A DNA stretch of 51,840 nt from Polynucleobacter sp. Latsch14-2 (GTDB lineage Bacteria > Pseudomonadota > Gammaproteobacteria > Burkholderiales > Burkholderiaceae). Below are positions 36,287 to 49,898 of the stretch, in pieces. The notes under the pieces were generated by a model. It ran no database searches, was not told the DNA's origin, and was given only the letters and a program-made list of their open reading frames with translations. The position numbers and the translations under genes were made by a program. Each line of letters begins with the position of its first letter. The stretch's first letter is position 1. The stretch covers positions 1 to 51,840 of the forward strand of contig NZ_JACVPL010000013.1 of assembly GCF_018881925.1 (NCBI RefSeq), written 5' to 3'.

Positions 36287-39200
36287 ATGTCATTTTTCCG
36301 TTCCTTAGCAGGGGCCGATGCCCTCTCAACCTTCCGCCAACAGCGACTTTTAGCACTATTAAAAGCTCAAGGGGTAGAGCTTGACGCCATTGAAGCTCAA
36401 TATCTCCATTTTTCTTGGTCTGAATCAGAGTTGGCTACAAAAGATCAAGATCTGCTTTTAAGTCTTTTGACTTACGGTCAGCCATTCACATCAAAAATAA
36501 GTGCGCGTAAATCTTGGTTTAGCAAAGACTCTAAGCTTCAAGAAGTTGCTGTAGTTATTCCCAGATTTGGAACAGTATCGCCCTGGGCAAGTAAAGCCAC
36601 TGACATTGTGCGTCAATGCGCTTTAAATATTTTGCGGATTGAACGTGGCATTCAATTTGCATGGCAGTCAAAACATGAATTAACACAAGCTCAAACAGAC
36701 ATTATTTTAGCGACCATCCATGATCGTATGACTGAGTCTGTTATCCATAATCCCGTTGAAGCAGAAGCCTTGTACCAAACCTTGGCAGATCGTCCGCTGT
36801 TACGCATTCCAGTTTTATCGGATGGAAGGGCTGCGCTAGATAATGCTAATAAAACGCTTGGACTTGCGTTATCTGATGACGAAGTTGTTTATCTGACTGA
36901 GAACTTTATTCGTTTGGAGCGTAATCCTAGTGATGTTGAGCTCATTATGTTTGCCCAGGCTAATAGTGAACATTGTCGCCACAAGATTTTTAATTCATCT
37001 TGGACTATTGATGGCGAGGATCAAGAGCGCTCATTGTTTGCGATGATCCGGAACACGCATCAATTACGACCTGAAGGTACGATTGTTGCTTACTCGGATA
37101 ACTCCGCCATTATGGAAGGGTGCGAATCTGAAACTTGGGCTCCCCAAGCCGGCAATCAGCGCTATGAAAAAGATATACGCTTAGTCCACACCTTAATGAA
37201 AGTTGAGACCCACAATCATCCAACGGCGATTGCACCTTTTCCCGGCGCATCTACAGGAGCTGGGGGAGAAATTCGGGACGAGGGGGCAACTGGAATTGGT
37301 GGTCGACCGAAAGCGGGTCTTACCGGTTTTTCCGTTTCCAATTTGAACATTCCTGGTACAGATTTACCGTGGGAAAGTGAAAAGTATGGCAAGCCCGAAC
37401 GCATTGCTACTCCTTTGCAAATCATGATAGATGGTCCTTTGGGTGGTGCTGCCTTTAATAATGAGTTTGGTCGACCTATCTTGGGTGGTTATTTCCGCGT
37501 CTTTGAGCAAACCTTAGGCGGCATTCGTCGTGGTTATCACAAACCCATCATGATCGCTGGGGGCATTGGTAGTATTGATTCTATTCACACGCACAAGAAG
37601 CCAATTAAGGCTGGGCATCTACTCATACAGCTAGGTGGTCCTGGTATGCGTATCGGAATGGGTGGCGCAACTGGTAGCTCTGTTGCTACCGGTACTAATA
37701 CGGCAGATTTAGATTTTGATTCAGTTCAACGCGGCAATCCAGAAATGGAACGCCGCGCGCAAGAGGTGATTAATGCCTGTCGAGCAATGGGGGAGAAAAA
37801 CCCGATTGTCTCTATCCATGATGTGGGTGCAGGCGGCCTATCTAATGCTTTTCCTGAACTAGCAGATGGTGCTGGCTTGGGTGCACAATTTCAATTGCGG
37901 AATATTCCACTTGAAGAAAGTGGTATGAGTCCTGCTGAAATCTGGTGCAACGAATCACAAGAGCGTTATGTTCTTGCGATTGAATCAAAAGATTTGGAAT
38001 TATTTAAATCTTTGTGTGAGCGTGAGCGCTGTTTGTTCGCTGTGGTTGGCGAAGCTACGACCGAACGTCAGCTTCAGTTAAGCGATTCAAATCAAGACCC
38101 TAACACCGATGCAGCTCTCCCAATTAATATGCCGATGGAAGTACTGCTTGGTAAGCCACCGCGCATGCATCGCAATGTGATTCGACTAAACCAAGTTTTT
38201 TCAGAGCTTGATGTGACTGATGTTGATCTGGCGCAGTGCATCGCCTGGGTATTGCAGCAACCCACCGTTGCAAGTAAATCTTTTTTGATTACTATCGGCG
38301 ATAGAACTGTTGGCGGCTTAAATTCGCGCGATCCATTTGTCGGCCCATGGCAAGTTCCCGTTGCTGATTGCGCTGTAACACTGATGGATTACAAAGGTTA
38401 TCGCGGTGAAGTAATGACTATGGGTGAGAGAACTCCCCTGGCCGTGATTGATGCTCCAGCGGCTGCGCGGATGGCCGTCGGTGAGGCCTTAACTAATTTA
38501 TTGGCTGCCGATATCAACAGCCTGCAAGATGTAAAGCTATCCGCAAACTGGATGGCGGCATGCGGTTTGGCTGGTGAAGATGCCAAGCTCTATGATTCTG
38601 TTCAGGCTATCGGGATGGATCTCTGTCCAGCATTGGGAATTTCAATTCCAGTCGGGAAAGATTCTTTATCCATGGCTACAGAATGGCGTGATGGTGATCA
38701 GTCCAAGAAAGTTGTTTCACCAGTTAGCTTAATTATTTCAGCTTTTGCATCTGTCATAGATGTTCGTAAAACATTAACTCCCACCTTGCAGACCAAAGAT
38801 GCTGACGGTATCGCCTTGGACACTGAATTAATTCTGATTGATCTTGGTCGCGGTAAAAATCGCATGGCCGGCAGCATCCTTTCCCAAGTGTTAAATCAAT
38901 CGGGTAAGACTGCGCCCAATGTTGACTATCCTGAAGACATAAACGCTCTTGCCTCTGCCGTTATTGAACTGCGCAAGGAACACCAGATTCTGGCATATCA
39001 CGATCGCTCTGATGGTGGCTTATTTGCTTGCGTAGCTGAAATGGCATTTGCTTCACATTGCGGCATTTCCATTAATGTGGACATGATTGCAGTTGATGTT
39101 GACCAGGAGTCGGATTATGGTGATGCCAAAAATTGGGCGCAGCAGATTTCAGGACGCCGCCATGAACAAACACTACGCGCCCTATTTAATGAGGAATTAG

Positions 39201-40324
39201 GGGCGGTAATTCAGGTGCGCAGAATTGATCGGGATGCTGTATTTGCAATCCTGCGCAAGCTCGGTCTGAGTGCATTTAGTCATGTGATCGGCAAACCGAA
39301 TGCTAATGGCCGCATTGAAATTTGGCGTGATGCAAAAAATATCTTTGCCGAGCCTAGAGAGGTCCTGCAAAAGTTATGGACCAATACTAGCTATCAAATT
39401 GCGCGCCTACGTGACAATCCAGCTTGTGCTGATAGTGAATTTCAATTGCTTGATGACCCAACGGATCCTGGGATGTCGCCAAAACTGACATTTGATCCGT
39501 CTGATGATGTTGCAGCTCCTTTTATTCACAAAAATATAAGGCCGAAAGTTGCAATTTTGCGGGAGCAGGGCGTTAACTCCCATGTTGAGATGGCCTACGC
39601 TATCAATTGGGCTGGCTTTGACAGTTATGACGTGCATATGTCAGATTTGCTCTCTGGCAAGGCAAGACTGCAGGATTTTCGCGGTTTAATTGCCTGCGGT
39701 GGCTTTAGCTACGGCGATGTTTTAGGTGCCGGTGAGGGCTGGGCTAAAACCATCCTATTTAATCAGCAATTGCGTGATCAGTTTTCCGCCTTCTTCACTC
39801 GCCAAGATAGTTTTGCACTAGGAGTATGCAATGGCTGTCAGATGATGAGCAATCTTTCGGGGATTATCCCTGGCGCAGATGCATGGCCAAAATTTACCCG
39901 TAATCAATCAGAGCAGTATGAGGCACGCTTGGTAATGGCTGAAGTTTTGGCTTCACCATCGATCTTTACGCAGGGTATGGAAGGTAGTCAACTTCCAATT
40001 GCTATTGCTCATGGAGAGGGTTTTGCAAATTTTAGTCAGCAGGGCAATTTAGTGAGCCTGCTGAACCAGGGGTTGACGGCATTACGCTTTGTGGATAATC
40101 ACGGCAATCCAACAGAAACTTACCCAATGAATCCAAATGGGTCGCCTGAGGGGTTGACTGGAGTTACCACCCCCGATGGTCGCTTCACGGTGATGATGCC
40201 TCATCCCGAGCGAGTATTTCGCTCAGTTCAAATGAGCTGGTGCCCTCCAGAGTGGCTCAATATTGAAGGTGGGGCAAGCCCCTGGTTGCGTCTATTCCGT
40301 AATGCGCGTCGCTGGGCAGATTAA
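36287..40324 (+). CDS. purL: Phosphoribosylformylglycinamidine synthase (large, single-chain)
   Basis: Fourth step of purine synthesis, converting FGAR to FGAM with glutamine and ATP. The 1345 residues hold an N-terminal PurS-like domain, two AIRS-type ATPase halves (including '[29 protein letters not shown]' region near 300 and '[20 protein letters not shown]' region near 510), and a C-terminal class I glutaminase with C1181 in 'GVCNGCQMM' and His in 'MPHPERVF'. The start '[17 protein letters not shown]' aligns with the E. coli N-terminus, so the start is well placed although it lacks a ribosome binding site. Confidence 0.97.
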   Translation: MSFFRSLAGADALSTFRQQRLLALLKAQGVELDAIEAQYLHFSWSESELATKDQDLLLSLLTYGQPFTSKISARKSWFSKDSKLQEVAVVIPRFGTVSPWASKATDIVRQCALNILRIERGIQFAWQSKHELTQAQTDIILATIHDRMTESVIHNPVEAEALYQTLADRPLLRIPVLSDGRAALDNANKTLGLALSDDEVVYLTENFIRLERNPSDVELIMFAQANSEHCRHKIFNSSWTIDGEDQERSLFAMIRNTHQLRPEGTIVAYSDNSAIMEGCESETWAPQAGNQRYEKDIRLVHTLMKVETHNHPTAIAPFPGASTGAGGEIRDEGATGIGGRPKAGLTGFSVSNLNIPGTDLPWESEKYGKPERIATPLQIMIDGPLGGAAFNNEFGRPILGGYFRVFEQTLGGIRRGYHKPIMIAGGIGSIDSIHTHKKPIKAGHLLIQLGGPGMRIGMGGATGSSVATGTNTADLDFDSVQRGNPEMERRAQEVINACRAMGEKNPIVSIHDVGAGGLSNAFPELADGAGLGAQFQLRNIPLEESGMSPAEIWCNESQERYVLAIESKDLELFKSLCERERCLFAVVGEATTERQLQLSDSNQDPNTDAALPINMPMEVLLGKPPRMHRNVIRLNQVFSELDVTDVDLAQCIAWVLQQPTVASKSFLITIGDRTVGGLNSRDPFVGPWQVPVADCAVTLMDYKGYRGEVMTMGERTPLAVIDAPAAARMAVGEALTNLLAADINSLQDVKLSANWMAACGLAGEDAKLYDSVQAIGMDLCPALGISIPVGKDSLSMATEWRDGDQSKKVVSPVSLIISAFASVIDVRKTLTPTLQTKDADGIALDTELILIDLGRGKNRMAGSILSQVLNQSGKTAPNVDYPEDINALASAVIELRKEHQILAYHDRSDGGLFACVAEMAFASHCGISINVDMIAVDVDQESDYGDAKNWAQQISGRRHEQTLRALFNEELGAVIQVRRIDRDAVFAILRKLGLSAFSHVIGKPNANGRIEIWRDAKNIFAEPREVLQKLWTNTSYQIARLRDNPACADSEFQLLDDPTDPGMSPKLTFDPSDDVAAPFIHKNIRPKVAILREQGVNSHVEMAYAINWAGFDSYDVHMSDLLSGKARLQDFRGLIACGGFSYGDVLGAGEGWAKTILFNQQLRDQFSAFFTRQDSFALGVCNGCQMMSNLSGIIPGADAWPKFTRNQSEQYEARLVMAEVLASPSIFTQGMEGSQLPIAIAHGEGFANFSQQGNLVSLLNQGLTALRFVDNHGNPTETYPMNPNGSPEGLTGVTTPDGRFTVMMPHPERVFRSVQMSWCPPEWLNIEGGASPWLRLFRNARRWAD

Positions 40325-40327
40325 GAT

Positions 40328-41095
40328 ATGCCCATAGGTATGGAGCCAGTTACCTTTTCTGAAAGTGGCGGCGTGCGATATTTGCATTTTGGTAGCGAAT
40401 TAATTCAAGGTGCAATGCGTATTCGAGATCCAGATGAAATCTATCTGGAATATAACCAGCAGATGATGGCTTGGTTGCTCTTTCTTGAAACTAAGCCCGG
40501 TATGCGTGTTGCCCAATTGGGTCTTGGTACTGGTGCCCTAACTAAATTCCAACATCGTTACTGCTCTGCCGTCAAAACAACTGTTGTCGAATTAAATCCC
40601 GCAGTGATTGTTTCTGCGCGGAGCATGTTTTTTACTCCGGATGATGATCGACGTTTGGAAACGTTACAAGCCGATGCAAAGTCATTCGTTCAACTTCAGA
40701 AGCAAAAAAATCAATATGATGCCGTTCAAGTTGATCTTTATGATGCAATTTGTGACGGCCCAGCAGCGAGCTCACTAGAGTTCTATAAAGGTTGTTACAG
40801 CTTACTCAAGTCTCCAGGTGTAATGACAGTAAATCTCTTTTCGCGACACAAAAGTTTTGATATTAACCTGCAAAATATTTGTGAAGCTTTTTCTAATAGA
40901 GTCTTACTGTTTCCTGAGTCACATGATTGTAATGTTGTGGCTATTGCATTTAAAGGCCCTAAACTTGAGGTTGAGTGGAAGGAAGTATCTAAGAGGGCAA
41001 GGCTAATTCTCGAAAAGACTGGCTTACCAACAAATACTTGGGTATCGGGCATAGCTCGAGAAAATGCCCGCCAGGAAAGCAAGCTTTCTATTTAA
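40328..41095 (+). CDS. Spermidine synthase-like protein (aminopropyltransferase/methyltransferase fold)
   Basis: A 255-residue Rossmann-fold protein of the spermidine synthase superfamily. The nucleotide loop is 'VAQLGLGTGALTKF' instead of the classical GGGDGG, followed by 'VVELNPAVI'. 'DLYDAICDGPAASSLEFYKG' region corresponds to the catalytic 'DSTDPxGPAxxLFTxxFY' of true spermidine synthases, keeping the first Asp but changing others. No speD or other polyamine gene is near. It starts 3 bp after purL and is the last gene before a strong terminator. Substrate unknown; a methyltransferase-like or polyamine role cannot be separated from sequence alone. Confidence 0.75.
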   Translation: MPIGMEPVTFSESGGVRYLHFGSELIQGAMRIRDPDEIYLEYNQQMMAWLLFLETKPGMRVAQLGLGTGALTKFQHRYCSAVKTTVVELNPAVIVSARSMFFTPDDDRRLETLQADAKSFVQLQKQKNQYDAVQVDLYDAICDGPAASSLEFYKGCYSLLKSPGVMTVNLFSRHKSFDINLQNICEAFSNRVLLFPESHDCNVVAIAFKGPKLEVEWKEVSKRARLILEKTGLPTNTWVSGIARENARQESKLSI

Positions 41096-41128
41096 TGGAT
41101 TCTCAATAAATAATTTGAGTGAAGCATT

Positions 41129-41158
41129 AAAAAAGGCGATCAGATGATCGCCTTTTTT
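41129..41158. terminator. Bidirectional rho-independent terminator
   Basis: A perfect 13-bp stem (AAAAAAGGCGATC with GATCGCCTTTTTT) and a 4-nt AGAT loop, with A-runs and T-runs on both sides. It separates the convergent purL unit (+) from acnB (-), and can end transcription from both directions. Confidence 0.95.
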
Positions 41159-41191
41159 ACGCCCCAACAACGATGGGGAGAATTCAATGTA

Positions 41192-43777
41192 CTAGATTGT
41201 TACCGTATCCGCAACATCACTAAATGACTTCAGCTTGTCAAAGCTCATGTACTTGTAAACTTCGGCAGACTTAGCATTCAGAGCCTGCACTTGCTCCAAG
41301 TACTCAGCAGGGGTAGGTAAGCGACCCAGTAAAGCTGCAACAGAAGCCAGCTCAGCAGAAGCCAAGAATACGCGCGTATCAATACCTAAGCGGTTAGGGA
41401 AGTTACGTGTCGAGGTAGAGACGGCTGTAGAACCCTTACGGATTTGAGCTTGATTACCCATACATAATGAACAACCAGGGCTTTCCATCCGTGCACCTGC
41501 AGCACCTAACATGCCGTAATAGCCTTCTTCCATCAAGACCATGGCGTCCATCTTGGTTGGAGGTGCAACCCACAAACGCGTAGGCATGTCCTTTTTGCCT
41601 TGCAATACCTGACCTGCAGCACGGAAGTGGCCAATATTGGTCATACAGGAGCCGATAAACACTTCATCAATCTTCTCGCCAGCAACTTCCGATAATACTT
41701 TGACATCATCTGGGTCATTGGGGCAAGCAAGAATAGGCTCTTTAATTTCATCAATATTGATTTCAATGATTTCAGCGTAGTCAGCATTCTCATCAGCCTT
41801 GAGGAGTTGTGGGTTTGCAATCCACGCTTCCATAGCCTTGATGCGGCGACCCAATGTGCGCTTATCTTCATAGCCATTCGCAATCATCCATTTCATTAAA
41901 GTAATGTTTGACTGCATGTACTCGATGATCGGCTCTTTATTGAGATGAACGGTACAGCCACCAGCAGAGCGTTCAGCTGAGGCATCAGACAATTCAAAAG
42001 CTTGTTCAACTTTCAGGTCTGGTAGACCCTCAATCTCCAAAATGCGACCTGAGAAAACATTCTTCTTGCCTTGTTTTTCAACGGTCAGTAAACCCTTTTT
42101 GATTGCATATAAAGGAATGGCATTCACAAGATCACGCAGGGTGATGCCGGGTTGCATTTTGCCTTTGAAGCGAACCAATACAGACTCAGGCATATCCAAA
42201 GGCATAACACCTGTAGCAGCAGCAAACGCTACTAGGCCTGAGCCAGCAGGGAACGAAATACCAATTGGAAAACGAGTATGGCTATCGCCACCAGTGCCGC
42301 AAGTGTCGGGCAACAAGAGGCGGTTTAACCAGCTATGTATTACGCCATCGCCTGGGCGTAATACAACGCCACCGCGATTGGTCATGAATGGCGGTAATTC
42401 ATGCTGTGTGCGAATATCGACTGGTTTTGGATACGCAGAAGTGTGGCAGAAGGACTGCATTACGAGGTCAGATGAGAATCCTAGGCAAGCCAAGTCTTTC
42501 AACTCATCGCGAGTCATTGGACCGGTAGTATCTTGAGAGCCAACAGTCGTCATGCGTGGCTCGCAATAAGTTCCAGGGCGAACACCTGTGCCTTCAGGCA
42601 GACCACAAGCACGACCAACCATTTTTTGCGCCAAACTAAAACCTTTTTTATTGTCAGGCGCGCTAACTGGTAAGCGGAATTCAGTTGACGCTGGCAAACC
42701 AAGTGCGGCACGTGCCTTAGCTGTCAGGCCGCGACCAACGATCAGCGGAATGCGACCGCCTGCACGAACTTCATCCAAAATGACTGGTGATTTGAGGGAG
42801 AAGCTAGTGATTTCAGCACCATTTTTAAATACTTTGCCTTCATAAGGGCGAAGCTCAATCTCATCACCCATATTCATTTGTGAAACATCTAATTCAATCG
42901 GCAGGGCGCCAGAGTCTTCCATTGTGTTGAAGAAAATAGGTGCAATATTTGTACCGAGACAGACGCCTCCAAAACGTTTGTTTGGTACAAAGGGGATGTC
43001 CTGACCAGTCCACCAAAGTACAGAATTAGTAGCCGATTTACGTGAGGACCCTGTACCAACAACGTCGCCTACATAGGCAATTTGATTGCCTTTTTTCTGT
43101 AGAGCGGCGATTTGCTTCATTGGCCCGCGAATACCAGTCTCGTCTGGCTCAATACCTGGGCGAGGATTCTTTAGCATGATCGTTGCATGCAATGGGATAT
43201 CTGGGCGACTCCACGCGTCAGGTGCTGGAGAAAGATCGTCTGTATTGGTCTCACCAGTAACTTTAAATACAGTGAGCTTCATGATTTCCGGGACGGCAGG
43301 GCGACTGGTGAACCACTCAGCATTGGCCCAACTTTGCATAACTGCCTTAGCGTTTGCGTTGCCTTTTTCAGCAAGCTCTTGCACATCGTTGAAATAATCA
43401 AACATCAGCAGTGTTTTCTTGAGCGCTTCTGCGGCAGCGGCGCCACATTCAGCATCTGTCAACAGATCAACCAATGGCTTGATGTTGTAGCCACCGAGCA
43501 TTGTGCCCAATAATTCGGTTGCCATCAATTTTGAAATAAGCGGCGACTTTGCGCTACCTTTGGCAACAGAATCTAAAAACTCAGCCTTTAGCTTTGCAGC
43601 GTCATCAACGCCAGCAGGAACGCGGTGGGTAATAAGCTCTACAAGCTCGGCTTCTTTTCCTTTTGGAGGATTTTTTAATAGTTCAACCAGCTGGGCTGTT
43701 TGATCCTTGGTGAGTGGAAGGGCTGGGATGCCAATGGCTGCGCGTTCGGCAACATGGGCGTTGTAGGCTTCTAACAT
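41192..43777 (-). CDS. acnB: Aconitate hydratase B (bifunctional aconitase / 2-methylisocitrate dehydratase)
   Basis: A TCA-cycle citrate/isocitrate isomerase; AcnB can also act on 2-methylisocitrate. A HEAT-like N-terminal domain (about 1-160) precedes the swivel domain ('[20 protein letters not shown]' region) and three domains carrying the 4Fe-4S cysteines, seen in '[14 protein letters not shown]', 'GSCMTN' and '[10 protein letters not shown]'. ATG 43777 is used (AGGA 8 nt upstream, 861 residues like E. coli's 865); an in-frame ATG at 43819 lacks this support. Methylcitrate-cycle genes prpB/prpC are not in the window. Confidence 0.96.
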   Translation of the reverse strand: MLEAYNAHVAERAAIGIPALPLTKDQTAQLVELLKNPPKGKEAELVELITHRVPAGVDDAAKLKAEFLDSVAKGSAKSPLISKLMATELLGTMLGGYNIKPLVDLLTDAECGAAAAEALKKTLLMFDYFNDVQELAEKGNANAKAVMQSWANAEWFTSRPAVPEIMKLTVFKVTGETNTDDLSPAPDAWSRPDIPLHATIMLKNPRPGIEPDETGIRGPMKQIAALQKKGNQIAYVGDVVGTGSSRKSATNSVLWWTGQDIPFVPNKRFGGVCLGTNIAPIFFNTMEDSGALPIELDVSQMNMGDEIELRPYEGKVFKNGAEITSFSLKSPVILDEVRAGGRIPLIVGRGLTAKARAALGLPASTEFRLPVSAPDNKKGFSLAQKMVGRACGLPEGTGVRPGTYCEPRMTTVGSQDTTGPMTRDELKDLACLGFSSDLVMQSFCHTSAYPKPVDIRTQHELPPFMTNRGGVVLRPGDGVIHSWLNRLLLPDTCGTGGDSHTRFPIGISFPAGSGLVAFAAATGVMPLDMPESVLVRFKGKMQPGITLRDLVNAIPLYAIKKGLLTVEKQGKKNVFSGRILEIEGLPDLKVEQAFELSDASAERSAGGCTVHLNKEPIIEYMQSNITLMKWMIANGYEDKRTLGRRIKAMEAWIANPQLLKADENADYAEIIEINIDEIKEPILACPNDPDDVKVLSEVAGEKIDEVFIGSCMTNIGHFRAAGQVLQGKKDMPTRLWVAPPTKMDAMVLMEEGYYGMLGAAGARMESPGCSLCMGNQAQIRKGSTAVSTSTRNFPNRLGIDTRVFLASAELASVAALLGRLPTPAEYLEQVQALNAKSAEVYKYMSFDKLKSFSDVADTVTI

Positions 43778-43820
43778 CGTATTTCCTATGGGGTAAGTGT
43801 TATCAACAGAAAAGACCAAG

Positions 43821-43836
43821 CGGGAAAGCGTTCCCG
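43821..43836. promoter_or_regulatory. 16-bp dyad in the acnB upstream region
   Basis: CGGGAA (43821-43826), AGCG, TTCCCG (43831-43836): a perfect 6+6 dyad 44-59 bp before the acnB start. On the minus strand a -10-like TACAAT (43848-43843) lies just upstream, placing the dyad near the transcription start. It could be an operator or an initial leader hairpin. The rest of 43778-43917 holds no gene I can see. Confidence 0.4.
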
Positions 43837-43917
43837 ATCATCATCATTGTAAATCCTTGGGCTTACTCTGGATATGGATTTACTACTGAATTTCGTCAAA
43901 ATGACCCAAAAAAGGGC

Positions 43918-44105
43918 TTAAATAACCTGTTCATCTTTAAGCGACCAAATCAAGGCGAGTACCCAGCCAATTAAAGACCACCCAAAAATAGGTTTAGGGC
44001 AAAAATTGCACCCGTATTAGCCCTTTTTCTATTAAAAGCAATCGCAAATGGCAGAAAATAAAAGAGCGAAATAACGCTGATCAGAACTGCAAATATTAGG
44101 CGCAT
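43918..44105 (-). pseudogene. Superinfection immunity-type small membrane protein, frameshifted
   Basis: Reading from ATG 44105, the frame gives 44 residues, MRLIFAVLISVISLFYFLPF onward, through 'NLFLGG' and then stops at 43971. Moving the frame by one base near 43976-43985 continues 'SLIGWVLALIWSLKDEQVI' to a stop at 43918. Together they match the PF14373-type pattern 'FLPxxIAxxRxxxNxxAIFxLNLFLGW-xxIGWVxALIW' with two membrane segments. One missing T (GGT-TGG reduced to GGTGG) restores a 62-residue protein. It follows the DUF2147 gene by 10 bp on the same strand. Either a recent loss-of-function deletion or a sequencing error. Confidence 0.7.
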
Positions 44106-44115
44106 TTTCAGGATG

Positions 44116-44568
44116 TTACCTTTCCCTGGCCCAGGTTTGAGTTCTCCCCAGCAAGGGTATGCCTATGTATGCACGAACATCAAGCTTATTTCCCCTATCT
44201 TTTAGAGTCGCTTCTGCGTGATAGATCTCACCATCATCCGGGTCAAGGATGCGCCCACTGCTGTAGTGATCCCCATTATTTTTAAGTCCAGTGAGAATTT
44301 CCATACCCAAGACTGGTTTTCCTTTGCGCTCATCTGTGCATTTTTCACAAGTAGGCAGGGCACTTGGATCAAGGATTTGCTTAACAACGCCGCTATACAG
44401 TCCACCTTTTAGAGTAATTTGTATTAGTGCTGCTGGCTGGTTTGTTTCGTCATCAAAGGTTTTCCAAATACCAGTAATTACACCTTCATCTTCGGCAAAT
44501 GATGATTGAGGCCCAAGAAAACAGGATAGACCTAGAACTAGGAGGATTTGAATCCAATTTTTGATCAT
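44116..44568 (-). CDS. DUF2147 domain-containing secreted protein
   Basis: A 150-residue exported protein of unknown function. The signal peptide is about 1-25 (MIKNWIQILLVLGLSCFLG... ending in SFA before EDEG). The mature domain shows the DUF2147 pattern: 'GIWKTFDDETNQPAALIQI', 'CEKCTDERKGKPVLGMEIL' and 'WSxGRILDPDDGEIYHAEATL'-like text, ending 'LLGRTQTWARE'. The two cysteines of CEKC may form a disulfide. Followed on the same strand by the broken membrane-protein gene. No function is assigned. Confidence 0.85.
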   Translation of the reverse strand: MIKNWIQILLVLGLSCFLGPQSSFAEDEGVITGIWKTFDDETNQPAALIQITLKGGLYSGVVKQILDPSALPTCEKCTDERKGKPVLGMEILTGLKNNGDHYSSGRILDPDDGEIYHAEATLKDRGNKLDVRAYIGIPLLGRTQTWARER

Positions 44569-44643
44569 TTTTAGACTTTTCCCCCTTTTTGTCGGTATTC
44601 ATCTTACGGCAGTCAAATTTTCTTAATCTGACATGGCTATCGT

Positions 44644-44649
44644 TATAAT
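44644..44649 (+). promoter_or_regulatory. Consensus -10 (TATAAT) upstream of pyrG
   Basis: TATAAT lies 25 bp before the pyrG ATG. No convincing -35 is seen at standard spacing. It is the likeliest promoter element for the pyrG-kdsA-eno-ftsB run. Confidence 0.4.
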
Positions 44650-44671
44650 TACTTTTTCCAACAGAGCTTAA

Positions 44672-46336
<1,665 letters not shown>

Positions 46337-46345
46337 GGGGGAGGC

Positions 46346-47209
46346 ATGAGTACATTTAAGCTTTGTGGTTTTGATGTTGGCTTACAACATCGTTTCTTCC
46401 TAATTGCTGGTCCCTGCGTAATTGAGTCTGAGCAGTCTGCGATTGACATAGCAGGTGAGCTAAAGGAAATCACCACTGCACTACAGATTCCTTTTATTTA
46501 TAAATCCTCATTCGATAAAGCCAATCGCTCATCCGGCACCTCTTTTCGCGGACTAGGCATGGAAAAAGGTTTGGAAATTTTGGCTAAAGTGAAACGTCAA
46601 ATTGGCGTTCCAGTTCTTACTGATATCCATGACATTAGCGAGATTGCACCTGTAGCGAATGTAGTGGATGTACTCCAAACGCCAGCCTTTCTTTGTAGGC
46701 AAACTGATTTCATCCGCGCATGTGCGCAAAGTGGAAAACCGGTCAATTTTAAAAAAGGTCAGTTCTTATCTCCTCATGAGATGTTGAATGTAATCGATAA
46801 AGCCCGTGTAGCTGCTGCAGAAAGAAGTCTCCCTGATCAATTTATGGTTTGCGAGCGGGGCGCATCTTTTGGCTACAACAACTTAGTGTCTGACATGCGC
46901 AGTTTGGCTATTTTGCGAGAGTCCAAAGCGCCGGTAGTGTTCGACGCAACCCATTCCGTCCAATTGCCTGGAGGACAAGGTCATTCCAGTGGCGGTCAAC
47001 GCGAGTTTGTTCCAGTGCTTGCACGTGCTGCGGCTGCAGTTGGTATCAGCGGCTTATTTATGGAAACCCATCCTGAACCTGCTAAAGCACTCTCCGATGG
47101 TCCCAATGCCGTTCCATTAAATCGTATGCGCGAACTACTGGAGTCCGTGCTTGCAATTGATTCGGTAGTGAAGAGAACTGGCTCATTCTTAGAAGACAGT
47201 TTTAAGTAG
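46346..47209 (+). CDS. kdsA: 3-deoxy-8-phosphooctulonate synthase KdsA
   Basis: Condenses arabinose-5-phosphate with phosphoenolpyruvate to Kdo-8-phosphate for lipopolysaccharide inner core. TIM-barrel motifs '[10 protein letters not shown]', '[12 protein letters not shown]', '[10 protein letters not shown]', 'KKGQFLSP' and 'VFDATHSVQ' are all present. 287 residues. The purine-rich AAGGGGGAGG precedes the ATG. The next gene, enolase, makes its substrate phosphoenolpyruvate. Confidence 0.97.
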   Translation: MSTFKLCGFDVGLQHRFFLIAGPCVIESEQSAIDIAGELKEITTALQIPFIYKSSFDKANRSSGTSFRGLGMEKGLEILAKVKRQIGVPVLTDIHDISEIAPVANVVDVLQTPAFLCRQTDFIRACAQSGKPVNFKKGQFLSPHEMLNVIDKARVAAAERSLPDQFMVCERGASFGYNNLVSDMRSLAILRESKAPVVFDATHSVQLPGGQGHSSGGQREFVPVLARAAAAVGISGLFMETHPEPAKALSDGPNAVPLNRMRELLESVLAIDSVVKRTGSFLEDSFK

Positions 47210-48529
<1,320 letters not shown>

Positions 48530-48557
48530 TAAACTTCAGCCAGATCAATTTTTAACT

Positions 48558-48863
48558 ATGCGGATTGTCATCTACTCAATGTTGGTATTACTCATGGCAA
48601 TCCAATATCCTCTGTGGCTGGGGAAGGGTGGTTGGCTTAAGGTTTATGAGATGGAGCGCCAGCTTGAGCTCCAAGGAGCTAAGAATAGTGCTTTAAGCTT
48701 AAGAAATGCTAAATTGTCGGGTGACGTCAAAGATCTAAAAGACGGCACAAGGGCAATTGAAGAGCGTGCCAGAGTTGAGCACGGCATGATTAAAGATGGC
48801 GAGTTTTTTGTACAAATTCTGCCTAACGATAAATCTCAGACGGCAACCACTATCAAGCAGTAA
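48558..48863 (+). CDS. ftsB: Cell division protein FtsB
   Basis: A small bitopic protein of the FtsQLB divisome subcomplex. The 101 residues have one N-terminal membrane helix (about 1-20, 'MRIVIYSMLVLLMAIQYPLW'). A periplasmic coiled coil (about 30-70) follows, and the conserved 'AIEERARVEHGMIKDGEFFVQI' region at about 66-87. ATG 48558 is chosen because it begins exactly at the membrane helix and lies 28 bp after eno; the longer in-frame ORF would sit inside eno. It ends 1 bp before the convergent hslO stop. Confidence 0.92.
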   Translation: MRIVIYSMLVLLMAIQYPLWLGKGGWLKVYEMERQLELQGAKNSALSLRNAKLSGDVKDLKDGTRAIEERARVEHGMIKDGEFFVQILPNDKSQTATTIKQ

Positions 48864-48864
48864 T

Positions 48865-49830
48865 CTAGTGCCCCCTTGTTGGCGGACGAGTTGCATCACT
48901 TAATAATTCCGTTTTAAATACTTGGCGGCAATCAACTGCATCAAATTTGTAAATCTTTCCGCAAAATTCACAAGCTGTTTCCACTTCTCCTTGCTCAGCA
49001 ATAATCTCTTCAACTTCTTGTTCGCCAAGCATTCTCAAAACGTCTGCAACTTTAATGCGGGAACAGCTACAGGAAAATTGTATCTTTCTTGCAGGAAAGC
49101 TGCGAACGCCATAGTGTGTGGACTCCTCAAGGAACAGACGACGCAGAATAACTTCCGGGGGCAGACCTAACAACTCTTTATTCGTAATAGTTCCGCCAAG
49201 GATTTGAATTCGATTCCAACCTTCAGCCGCCTCCAGTGGATCTAAATGTGCATGACCGCCCGAATCTGGGAGCCGCTGCAGCAATAAACCGCCAACATGC
49301 TCTTCATCTGAGCTTAACCAGATACGGGTATCTAGTTGCTCAGAATTTTGCATGTACAGAGCAATGGCCTCAGACACGTTTGTAACGGCCCTGACTGACT
49401 TGCCAACATGCTCTTGGAGAGAAACTATTCCTTGATAGGGTGGCTTACCTGGCTCGCGCTTGGCTGGGTCTAGTGTTATGACTAGTCGACCGGTATTGCT
49501 AGCATCTAGCAGCTGACCTAAACTTGCATCCAAAGGAATTTCTGAGGCATCAACCGATAGTTTTACGGTTGCCCTCATGGTTAGATCGGACTTACACTCG
49601 ACAACCAGCAGTTGGATTGGCCCTTTGCTCTGAGCCTGAATAATCAACGTACCCTCAAACTTGAGGTTAGCGGTCAATAGCGTGGCTGCACCGACAAAAT
49701 CCCCTAAGATCTTGCGAACGGCAGGGGGGTCATTACGATGCTCCAAAACGGCCTGCCAGGCGGCTCCAATAGAGACAATTTCCCCTCGAACAGGGGCGCC
49801 ATCACACATAAAAACCAATAGTTCGTCCAT
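48865..49830 (-). CDS. hslO: Redox-regulated chaperone Hsp33
   Basis: A holdase activated by oxidation and unfolding. The N-terminal chaperone core spans about 1-235, then the zinc redox switch follows with C254-x-C256 and C287-xx-C290, the canonical four cysteines (E. coli 232/234/265/268). A fifth Cys, C301, lies near the end. 321 residues, slightly longer than E. coli's 292. It diverges from gltX with 68 bp between starts. Confidence 0.95.
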   Translation of the reverse strand: MDELLVFMCDGAPVRGEIVSIGAAWQAVLEHRNDPPAVRKILGDFVGAATLLTANLKFEGTLIIQAQSKGPIQLLVVECKSDLTMRATVKLSVDASEIPLDASLGQLLDASNTGRLVITLDPAKREPGKPPYQGIVSLQEHVGKSVRAVTNVSEAIALYMQNSEQLDTRIWLSSDEEHVGGLLLQRLPDSGGHAHLDPLEAAEGWNRIQILGGTITNKELLGLPPEVILRRLFLEESTHYGVRSFPARKIQFSCSCSRIKVADVLRMLGEQEVEEIIAEQGEVETACEFCGKIYKFDAVDCRQVFKTELLSDATRPPTRGH

Positions 49831-49898
49831 ATATTCAAAGTATCCACGATTTTTTGAAAAATAGACTGGGTCAAGACTGACCTGAGATAATGTAGTTT

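Noticed and set aside
42042..42536. 164-codon plus-strand frame opposite acnB
   Set aside because: Shadow of acnB in an antisense frame; low-complexity Pro/Arg/Ser translation.
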